From Hymenobacter cheonanensis (lineage in GTDB: Bacteria > Bacteroidota > Bacteroidia > Cytophagales > Hymenobacteraceae): 64,000 bases of DNA. Both the position numbers and the translations under genes were made by a program. The stretch covers positions 682,001 through 746,000 of the forward strand of contig NZ_JAUQSW010000001.1 in the NCBI RefSeq assembly GCF_030581075.1, read 5' to 3'. Numbering within the stretch: position 1 is the stretch's first letter; each line of letters starts with the position of its first letter. Below, piece after piece: positions 55,531 through 64,000 of this stretch. The notes under the pieces are model-generated. The model searched no databases. It was not told the DNA's origin and worked only from the letters and a program-made list of their open reading frames with translations.

Positions 55531-57879
55531 ATGAAACACCCGAAATCGCTCTTTCAGGCCGCCTTATTGCTGGCCTTGGGGCTAGCTGCCCCGCGCGCAC
55601 AGGCTCAGGTTAAAGCTAAGAATAAGCCTAAAGCCGCTACGCCGGCCGCCGCGCCAGCCACTACCGATGCTATGCAGCAGTTTGTGGCCAGCCTGATGCA
55701 AAAGATGACGCTCGAAGAAAAAATCGGGCAGCTTAACCTAGTGTCGGTCGGCTTCGACGTGACCGGGCCGGTGGTGAGCAAGGACGTGGACGCGAACATC
55801 AAGAAGGGCCTGGTGGGCGGTGTGCTGAACACCTACACGCCAGTGGCGGCCCGCAAGCTGCAAGCCTTGGCTATTAAAGAATCGCGGCTGCACATTCCGC
55901 TTATTTTGGGCTACGACGTTATTCACGGGCACCGCACCATTTTCCCCATTCCGCTGGGGCTAGCCGCCAGCTGGGACCTCGACGCGATGGAGCGTAGCGC
56001 CCGCATCGCGGCCGAGGAGTCGTCGGCCGATGGCATCAACTGGGTGTATTCGCCGATGGTGGACATTGCCCGCGACCCGCGCTGGGGCCGCGTGGCCGAG
56101 GGCGCCGGCGAAGACCCCTACTTGGGCTCACGCATTGCCGAGGCCATGGTGCGCGGCTACCAGGGCCCCACCAACGACATGACCCGGCCCGAAAACGTGA
56201 TGGCCTGCCTCAAGCACTTCGCCCTCTACGGCGCCGCCGAGGCCGGGCGCGACTACAACACCACCGACATGAGCCGCCAGCGCATGTACAACGAATACCT
56301 GCCGCCCTACAAGGCGGCGGTGGCAGCCGGCGTGGGCTCGGTTATGTCGTCGTTCAATGAGATAAACGGCATCCCGGCCACGGCCAATAAGTGGCTGCTG
56401 ACGGACCTGCTGCGCAACCAGTGGGGCTTTACAGGTTTTGTAGCTACCGACTACACGGCCATCAATGAGATGGAAGCCCACGGCATGGGCGACGAGAAAA
56501 AGGTGTCGGAGCTAGCCCTTAAGGCCGGCGTGGACATGGATATGGTGGGCGAAGTTTTCCTGAAGCAACTCGCTACCAACCTCAAGGAAGGCACCGTGAG
56601 CCAGGCCGATATCGACCAGGCCTGCCGCCGCGTGCTCGAAGCCAAGTACCGGCTAGGCCTCTTCCAAGACCCCTACCGGGGCGTGACCGAGGCCCGCGCC
56701 AAAGCCACCCTGATGAAGCCCGCCTTCCTGGCCGATGCCCGCGATATTACGCGCCGCACGCTGGTACTGCTCAAGAATGAGCGCCAGACGCTGCCGCTCA
56801 AAAACACGGTAAATATTGCCGTGGTGGGCCCCCTGGCCGACCGCGCCCGCGACATGATTGGCAACTGGAGCGGCGCCGGCGACGGCAAGCAGGCCGTATC
56901 CATCTTGCAGGGAATCAAGAATGTGGGCGGGGCCGGCGTGCGCGTGACCTACGCCCAGGGCGTGAACGTGACCGACGACGACCAGATGATTAAGCGCCTC
57001 AACGAGCACGGCGGCGAGCTGAAGCTGGATGCGCGCCCGGCCGAAACCACCATCGCCGAGGCTGTGCAGGCCGCCCAGGGCGCCGACGTGGTGGTGGCCG
57101 TGGTGGGCGAAAGCCAGGGCATGACCGGCGAAGCCGCCAGCCGCGCCGACATTGGCCTGCCCGGCCGCCAGCTCGACCTGCTCAAAGCCCTGAAAGCCAC
57201 CGGCAAGCCGCTGGTAGTAGTGCTCGTGAATGGCCGCCCGCTCACCCTGCCTTGGGAAAGCCAGAATGCCGACGCCATCCTCGAAACGTGGTTTGGGGGC
57301 ACGCAGGCCGGCAATGCGGTGGCCGACGCACTGTTCGGCGTGTATAACCCTAGCGGCAAGCTGACGATGACGTTTCCGCAGTCGGTGGGCCAGGTGCCGA
57401 TTTATTACAACCATAAAAACACCGGCCGCCCCTACGCCGGCGTACTGCTCGACAAGTACAAGTCGCGCTACCTCGACGTGCCCAATGACCCGCTGTATCC
57501 GTTCGGCTTTGGCCTGAGCTACACCTCCTTTACCTACTCCAAGCCTACCGTGAGCCAGGCCAGCATTCGCCAGGGCCAGGGCCTCGATGTGGCCGTGACG
57601 GTGCAGAACACCGGCCAGTACGACGGCGCCGAAGTAGCCCAGCTTTACTTGCGCGATATGGTGGGCAGCAGCACCCGCCCGGTGAAGGAGCTGAAAGGCT
57701 TCCAGAAAATAACCCTCAAAAAGGGTGAAAGCCGCCAGCTGACCTTTCACCTATCGGCTGACGACCTGAAGTTCTACAACGACGACCTCAAGTTTGTGGC
57801 CGAGCCCGGCGAGTTTCAGGTGATGGTGGGCGGCAACTCGCGCGATGTGCAGATGGCTAGCTTCACGCTGGCGCAGTAA
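55531..57879 (+). CDS. GH3 beta-glucosidase (BglX-type)
   Basis: 782 residues: signal peptide, GH3 N-terminal barrel (about 60-385) with the KH-type substrate motif [19 protein letters not shown] and nucleophile Asp in VATDYTAI (about 306), the GH3 C-terminal domain (about 415-640; [20 protein letters not shown]), then a fibronectin III-like domain ([23 protein letters not shown]). It removes terminal glucose from oligosaccharides in the periplasm. In the Bacteroides beta-1,2-glucan locus a GH3 of this type prefers sophorose, matching this gene's neighbours. Its long palindrome follows. Confidence 0.93.
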   Translation: MKHPKSLFQAALLLALGLAAPRAQAQVKAKNKPKAATPAAAPATTDAMQQFVASLMQKMTLEEKIGQLNLVSVGFDVTGPVVSKDVDANIKKGLVGGVLNTYTPVAARKLQALAIKESRLHIPLILGYDVIHGHRTIFPIPLGLAASWDLDAMERSARIAAEESSADGINWVYSPMVDIARDPRWGRVAEGAGEDPYLGSRIAEAMVRGYQGPTNDMTRPENVMACLKHFALYGAAEAGRDYNTTDMSRQRMYNEYLPPYKAAVAAGVGSVMSSFNEINGIPATANKWLLTDLLRNQWGFTGFVATDYTAINEMEAHGMGDEKKVSELALKAGVDMDMVGEVFLKQLATNLKEGTVSQADIDQACRRVLEAKYRLGLFQDPYRGVTEARAKATLMKPAFLADARDITRRTLVLLKNERQTLPLKNTVNIAVVGPLADRARDMIGNWSGAGDGKQAVSILQGIKNVGGAGVRVTYAQGVNVTDDDQMIKRLNEHGGELKLDARPAETTIAEAVQAAQGADVVVAVVGESQGMTGEAASRADIGLPGRQLDLLKALKATGKPLVVVLVNGRPLTLPWESQNADAILETWFGGTQAGNAVADALFGVYNPSGKLTMTFPQSVGQVPIYYNHKNTGRPYAGVLLDKYKSRYLDVPNDPLYPFGFGLSYTSFTYSKPTVSQASIRQGQGLDVAVTVQNTGQYDGAEVAQLYLRDMVGSSTRPVKELKGFQKITLKKGESRQLTFHLSADDLKFYNDDLKFVAEPGEFQVMVGGNSRDVQMASFTLAQ

Positions 57880-57905
57880 GTTACCAGCTACTGGCAGCAG
57901 ATAAA

Positions 57906-57992
57906 AGCTGTCATGCTGAACGCAGTGAAGCATCTCTACCGCATCGTTGGATGAATCGGTAGAGATGCTTCACTGCGTTCAGCATGACAGCT
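57906..57992. repeat. Long intergenic palindrome
   Basis: AGCTGTCATGCTGAACGCAG... pairs with its complement ...CTGCGTTCAGCATGACAGCT; arms of about 36 bases. Lies between the convergent GH3 and alcohol dehydrogenase genes. Confidence 0.92.
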
Positions 57993-58023
57993 CTTTGTAG
58001 TGGCCAAACGTAGCAGCCAGAGG

Positions 58024-59103
58024 CTACTCCTCGTCTTTGAGCGACGCCATGTCGATGACGTAGCGGAAGCGCACTTCCTCATCCATCATCTTATCGTAGG
58101 CATCGTTAATATCTTGCATGTCAATCATCTGCACCTCGGGCAAGATGTTGTGCTCGGCGCAAAAGTCCAGCACTTCCTGAGTTTCGGCGATGCTGCCAAT
58201 GATGGAGCCGGCTACCGAGCGGCGGTGCATGGCTATTTCCATGTTATTGAGCGGCGCCTTGTAGGGCCCTAGCAAACCCACGGTGGTGATGACGCCGTTG
58301 CGCTTGGCCAGCTTCACGTAGTCGTTCACCTCGAAGGCATCGGGAATGGTGATGAGGATAAAATCGTACTTCAGCTCGTGTGCCTTCATCGAGTCCGAGT
58401 CAGTCGAGATAAGCACCTCGTGGGCGCCTAGCTGCTCGGCCGCCTCGCGCTTGTCTTTATCGCGGGTGATGGCCGTGACGGTGGCACCCATTGCCCGTGC
58501 CAACTGCACGGCCATGTGCCCTAGCCCGCCGATGCCTACAATAGCCACGCTCTTGCCGGGGCCCGCGCCCCAGTGTTTCAGCGGTGCATAGGTAGTAACC
58601 CCGGCGCACAGAATGGGCGCGGCAGCGCTGACCTCCAGCCCATTGGGGATGCGCAGCACAAAGTCTTCTTTCACCGTGATGTTGGTGGAGTAGCCGCCGA
58701 AGGTATTGAACTCCTCATTTTCGGGCTTCATGTAGCCATTGTATGTGGCCGTCCAGCTCACGGGGCCTTCGCAGTAGTTCTCCTCCTTTTCGCGGCAGGC
58801 CGGGCACACGCCGCACGAGTCAATCATGCAGCCCACGCCCACGATATCGCCCACGCTAAACTTCGTAACGCCGCTGCCGACCTCCTCAATGCGGCCTACT
58901 ATTTCGTGCCCCGGCACGCAGGGATAAATCGTGTTTTTCCAGTCGTTTTTGACCTGGTGCAGGTCGGAGTGGCATACGCCGCAGTACAGGATGTCGATGT
59001 GGACCTCATCGGCTTTGGGCGCCTCGCGCTCGATGTCCATTGGCTTAAGACCGTTGAAGATGGAGCCGCTGGCCCCGTAGGCTTTGGTGGGAATGGTTTG
59101 CAT
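58024..59103 (-). CDS. Zinc-dependent NAD(P) alcohol dehydrogenase (YahK/AdhC type)
   Basis: 359 residues. Catalytic zinc ligands: C in YCGVCHSDLHQ and H/E in GHEIVGRIEEVG; structural zinc cysteines CGVCPACREKEENYC; Rossmann motif GIGGLGHMAVQLA (about 180). The order and the CGVCHSDLH motif place it with the cinnamyl-alcohol-dehydrogenase-like aldehyde reductases such as YahK. It reduces aldehydes in the cytoplasm. Monocistronic, with palindromes on one side. Confidence 0.93.
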   Translation of the reverse strand: MQTIPTKAYGASGSIFNGLKPMDIEREAPKADEVHIDILYCGVCHSDLHQVKNDWKNTIYPCVPGHEIVGRIEEVGSGVTKFSVGDIVGVGCMIDSCGVCPACREKEENYCEGPVSWTATYNGYMKPENEEFNTFGGYSTNITVKEDFVLRIPNGLEVSAAAPILCAGVTTYAPLKHWGAGPGKSVAIVGIGGLGHMAVQLARAMGATVTAITRDKDKREAAEQLGAHEVLISTDSDSMKAHELKYDFILITIPDAFEVNDYVKLAKRNGVITTVGLLGPYKAPLNNMEIAMHRRSVAGSIIGSIAETQEVLDFCAEHNILPEVQMIDMQDINDAYDKMMDEEVRFRYVIDMASLKDEE

Positions 59104-59236
59104 TAGCGCGCGTGGAAAAGGAGAGTTGGAAAGGATGAAAGTATTAGCTTAACGTATTGGCCAACCTATGAGTTACGTACTTACGCAGCTAAGCCCGGTA
59201 GTTCAAATGCCACTAGCCGCCGCCGAGCCAAGCGCC

Positions 59237-59268
59237 AAAAAAGGCCCGGACTTGCGTCCGGGCCTTTT
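59237..59268 (-). terminator. Intrinsic terminator after S9 peptidase
   Basis: AAAAGGCCCGGAC / GTCCGGGCCTTTT with loop TTGC, 25 bases after the S9 stop on the minus strand. Confidence 0.9.
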
Positions 59269-59292
59269 AGGTTACGCCCCGTAGTGCGGAGG

Positions 59293-61746
59293 TTAATTAG
59301 CGACGGTGGGCGCCGGGGCTTTCACGTATTTTGCTAGCCACGAATCCATTTCCCACAGCATATGCATCAGGTTTTCGCGGGCGGCGTAGCTGTGGGCTTC
59401 GGCGGGTAGCACCACGTAGCGGGCCGTGGCGCCCTGGCCCTTGAGGGCGGCGTAAAAACGCTCGCTCTGGATGGGAAACGTGCCCGAATTATTATCAGCC
59501 TCGCCGTGAATGAGCAGGATAGGCGTCTTGATTTTATCGGCAAAATTGAAGGGCGACATGGCATCGTAGACGCCCTTGGCCTGCCAGTAGGTGCGCTCCT
59601 CGCCCTGGAAGCCGTAGGGCGTGAGGGTGCGGTTGTAGGCCCCGCTGCGCGCAATACCGGCCTTAAACAGGTTGGAATGGGCTAGCAGGTTGGCCGTCAT
59701 GAAGGCGCCGTAGCTGTGGCCCATCACGGCCACGCGGTTGGGGTCGACTACGCCCAGGCGCTGGCCTTCGTCGATGGCGGCCTTGGCGCTGCTCACCAGC
59801 TGCTCGGTGTAGGTGTCGTTGGGCTCGGCGCTGCCTTCACCCACAATAGGCACGGTGGCGTTTTCGAGCACCGCGTAGCCCTGCGTAACCCAATAAACCG
59901 GCGAGGCCCAGCTGATACGCGTGAAGGTGTAGGGCGAGCCGCTCACCTGCCCGGCATTGGCTTTATCCTTGAACTCGACCGGATAGGCCTCCATTAAGGT
60001 GGGCAGCGGGCCGTCGGTTTTCTTGTAGTTGGGCGGCAGGTAGAGGTTGGCCGTGAGGGCTACGCCATCGGCGCGCTTGTAGTGCAGCACCTGCTTGCGG
60101 AAGCTGCCGCCAAACTTGGCGTAGGGGTTGGAAAAGTGCGTGAGGGCTAGCGGCTGGCCTTTTTTGCCCAGCTCGCGCAGGTAGTAGTTGGGGCTCTGGT
60201 CGGCGGCCTCGCGGCGGGTCAGCAGCTCGGCCTGTCCTTTCTTGCCATCGAAAATGGCCACTGGCACTTCGTAGTACGGCGCTGCCGATTGCCACAGGCG
60301 CGTGCTTTTCTTGGTGGTCAGGTTCAGCTCATCCACAAACGGCCGGTCGCCCTCGGGCGAGGCGCCCTGGCCCGACAGGTAGATGGCCTGCCCGCCCTGG
60401 GCCAGGCGCAGCACCGGGCGGCCCTGGGCATTGCGGCGCGTGGCGGGCGTGCCGGGGTTGTGGTAAGTGTCCTGCGACGAGCCGTCGAACAGCACTTTCA
60501 GCGCCTGGCCGGGCTGGCTAGGGTCTAGCTGCCACGTAGTTTCGTGGCGGTCGGCCCAGCGGTAGCCATCTACCAGCGCCAGGTGGTCGGTGCCCCAGGT
60601 AAGGCCCGCGTAGCGCAGCGGCAGCGCGGCCAGTTCCTGCGGAGCGGTGAAGGGCGCGGCCAGCAGAAATACTTTGTCGCGCACGTTCGCCTTCACCTTG
60701 GGGTCGCCGCCATCCTGCGCCTCGGCGTAGCTGAGGGTGGCCGGCACGTCGGTGCGCCAGCCGTGGTCGCGCGGGCCGGTGGGCACAGCGTCGAAGTTAG
60801 TAGGCACGTTGTCGGCCAGCGGCAGGTCGGCAATGTTTTTCACGACCGCGCCGCTACCCAGGTCGAGCACGTCGATGCGCTGCGGGAAGCTGCTGATGGG
60901 CAGCGTGTACGAATACGGCCGGTGGGCGGTGCGCACCAGCACGTAGCGCCCATCGGGCGAGGGCGAGGCCGTGCGCAGCACGCCCGGCTGGCCCAGCGGC
61001 TGCGCCGAGCCGTCGGCCAGCTTCACCTTCACGAGCTGCGAGGTGGCGTAATAGTCGAAAATGCGCTCGTCGGCGGGGTTTTTCAGCAAGTCCTGGTAGG
61101 TGCGGGCGCCCGATTTCTTGCCGCCGCCGGTTTCCTGCACGGCCGGGCCGGTGGGCGTGGCATCGGCGGCCGGGGCCGCGCCGCGGCCAGCCGGCACTAC
61201 TTTGGCCAGCAGCGTCTGGCTATCCGACACCCACTCAAACGCATTGCCAAACGCGTCATTGAGCGGCGTGGCCAGCAGGCGTCGGGCGGTGTTGGTAGCT
61301 ACTTCGGCCACCCACAGCTCTACGCGGCCGGGGCTGCCATCGGCGGCCGGCACGGTGAGCGCAAAGGCCAGATGCTGATTATCGGGCGACCAGCTAGGGC
61401 TGCTGATGCGCGCCTGGGCCGGCAGGCCCTGCACTGGCGTTTCGGCCCCACCGGGCAGCTTCTTGAACTGCATACCCACCGCGTAGCTCACGCGGCTAGG
61501 GCCATTGGTACGCGGGTTGAGGCGCAGCCCGGCCAGCCGCAGCTCGGGCTGCGAAAGCTCGGCGATGGTTGGGAAATCCTGCACAGCCAGAATGGCCAGT
61601 ACGCTGCCATCGCCCGCGAGGCTCACGCGGGGCGTAGGCGGCGCCAGCAGCAGGTCGCGGATGGCGGCCGGCGGCTCGTGGTACTGGGTTTCCTGGGCCA
61701 TGGCCGGGCCTGCTAACAAAAGCAGGGCGGGTAAGATTTTTTTCAT
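59293..61746 (-). CDS. S9-family prolyl oligopeptidase-like serine peptidase
   Basis: 817 residues with signal peptide (ILPALLLLAGPAMAQ). The N-terminal two thirds look like a beta-propeller with repeated SPDGRYVLV-type segments, and the catalytic hydrolase end has Ser in VMGHSYGAFM (about 677), Asp in HGEADNNSG (about 746) and His in AEAHSYAA (about 784). The closest group I recognise is S9D-like glutamyl/DPP peptidases of Bacteroidota. It should cut peptides in the periplasm. It has its own terminator. A palindrome lies upstream. Confidence 0.92.
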   Translation of the reverse strand: MKKILPALLLLAGPAMAQETQYHEPPAAIRDLLLAPPTPRVSLAGDGSVLAILAVQDFPTIAELSQPELRLAGLRLNPRTNGPSRVSYAVGMQFKKLPGGAETPVQGLPAQARISSPSWSPDNQHLAFALTVPAADGSPGRVELWVAEVATNTARRLLATPLNDAFGNAFEWVSDSQTLLAKVVPAGRGAAPAADATPTGPAVQETGGGKKSGARTYQDLLKNPADERIFDYYATSQLVKVKLADGSAQPLGQPGVLRTASPSPDGRYVLVRTAHRPYSYTLPISSFPQRIDVLDLGSGAVVKNIADLPLADNVPTNFDAVPTGPRDHGWRTDVPATLSYAEAQDGGDPKVKANVRDKVFLLAAPFTAPQELAALPLRYAGLTWGTDHLALVDGYRWADRHETTWQLDPSQPGQALKVLFDGSSQDTYHNPGTPATRRNAQGRPVLRLAQGGQAIYLSGQGASPEGDRPFVDELNLTTKKSTRLWQSAAPYYEVPVAIFDGKKGQAELLTRREAADQSPNYYLRELGKKGQPLALTHFSNPYAKFGGSFRKQVLHYKRADGVALTANLYLPPNYKKTDGPLPTLMEAYPVEFKDKANAGQVSGSPYTFTRISWASPVYWVTQGYAVLENATVPIVGEGSAEPNDTYTEQLVSSAKAAIDEGQRLGVVDPNRVAVMGHSYGAFMTANLLAHSNLFKAGIARSGAYNRTLTPYGFQGEERTYWQAKGVYDAMSPFNFADKIKTPILLIHGEADNNSGTFPIQSERFYAALKGQGATARYVVLPAEAHSYAARENLMHMLWEMDSWLAKYVKAPAPTVAN

Positions 61747-61770
61747 GAGACAGTAGGGCTAGAAACGAAC

Positions 61771-61868
61771 GAACGTCAAGCTGAGCTGGCGAAGCAGCTT
61801 GCGCACACCGACGGGCCAATGACCCAATCAATGAAAGCAAGCTGCTCCGCTAGCTCAGCCCGACGTTC
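61771..61868. repeat. Long intergenic palindrome, more diverged
   Basis: GAACGTC-AAGCTGAGCTGGCGAAGCAG... pairs imperfectly with CTGCTCCGCTAGCTCAGC...GACGTTC. It is a diverged member between the S9 and nuoL genes. Confidence 0.8.
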
Positions 61869-61898
61869 AATAGTACGCCAAACTGCTTGATTTATCGC

Positions 61899-63848
<1,950 letters not shown>

Positions 63849-63910
63849 AAGATAACTAGCGACTGAGCGAGTGCGAATGCCGGGCGCTGCCGGGCACTAA
63901 CAACCGGTTT

Positions 63911-64000
63911 TTACCCTTTCAACCGGCTGAGCAGGTTGACGTCGGTATTCTGGAAGTTGCGGTAAATCATGACAATAATGCCCAGGCCTACCGAAACTTC
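63911..64000 (-). CDS. nuoK: NADH-quinone oxidoreductase subunit K, C-terminal end
   Basis: Only the last 29 codons are inside the window, reading EVSVGLGIIVMIYRNFQNTD then LSRLKG and a TAA stop. This matches the C-terminus of NuoK, and its place just upstream of nuoL is the usual gene order in complex I operons. The start is outside the window. Confidence 0.9.
   Translation of the reverse strand, partial: EVSVGLGIIVMIYRNFQNTDVNLLSRLKG

Overview
The window reads as one piece of a high-GC chromosome from the Bacteroidota, most likely order Cytophagales and close to Hymenobacter. The reasons are several proteins with a C-terminal type IX secretion (T9SS) sorting tail, a SusC/SusD pair, an OmpA protein with thrombospondin type 3 repeats, promoters of the TAnnTTTG type close to start codons, absence of clear Shine-Dalgarno sites, and the palindrome GCTAGC at unusual density. 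No replication origin, rRNA or CRISPR array is visible. There is one tRNA.

Layout. 1-5.6 kb: the end of a HAD phosphatase, a site-2-type membrane protease, small conserved proteins, an alpha/beta hydrolase, a PAS-LuxR regulator and a cysteine-synthase-like enzyme. 5.9-11.6 kb: a truncated lipoprotein, a small protein with a PID-CTERM-like tail, and a 1688-residue T9SS protein built from two seven-unit repeat blocks. 12.2-24.5 kb: core genes (pgk, a tandem D-Ala-D-Ala ligase, a PASTA protein, a T9SS protein, rhodanese, sterol-desaturase-family protein, RecQ). 24.6-31.3 kb: a phage-type orphan, a LolD-like ABC ATPase, sucC, an aldo/keto reductase, small secreted proteins and an Ohr/OsmC peroxidase. 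31.5-40 kb: an accessory region with tRNA-Arg(CCG), a decayed serine recombinase, a T9SS beta-propeller protein, a strongly AT-rich single gene of unknown function with a Cys/His module (the best candidate here for an undescribed, possibly defensive, gene), an IS3-family element with a frameshift signal, and truncated genes. 40.4-44 kb: OmpA/TSP3 protein and another T9SS propeller protein. 44-58 kb: a polysaccharide utilisation locus with two glycoamylase-domain (GH144-like) enzymes, SusD, SusC, a GT4 glycosyltransferase, a GH43-CBM32 protein and a GH3 beta-glucosidase. Its composition fits beta-1,2-glucan (sophoro-oligosaccharide) use. 58-64 kb: zinc alcohol dehydrogenase, S9 peptidase, and the nuoK-nuoL end of a complex I operon.

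Across the window at least eight long intergenic palindromes of one family, plus an internally deleted copy and a solo arm, separate genes. Repeat-built secreted proteins repeatedly show exactly seven units, with the missing last strand supplied by the N-terminus, which predicts closed seven-bladed propellers exported by T9SS. In the PUL, a lipoprotein glucanase would cut polymer at the surface, SusCD import the oligomers, and the periplasmic glucanase homologue and GH3 finish degradation.

All assignments rest on reading motifs and translations by eye. No database search was run.
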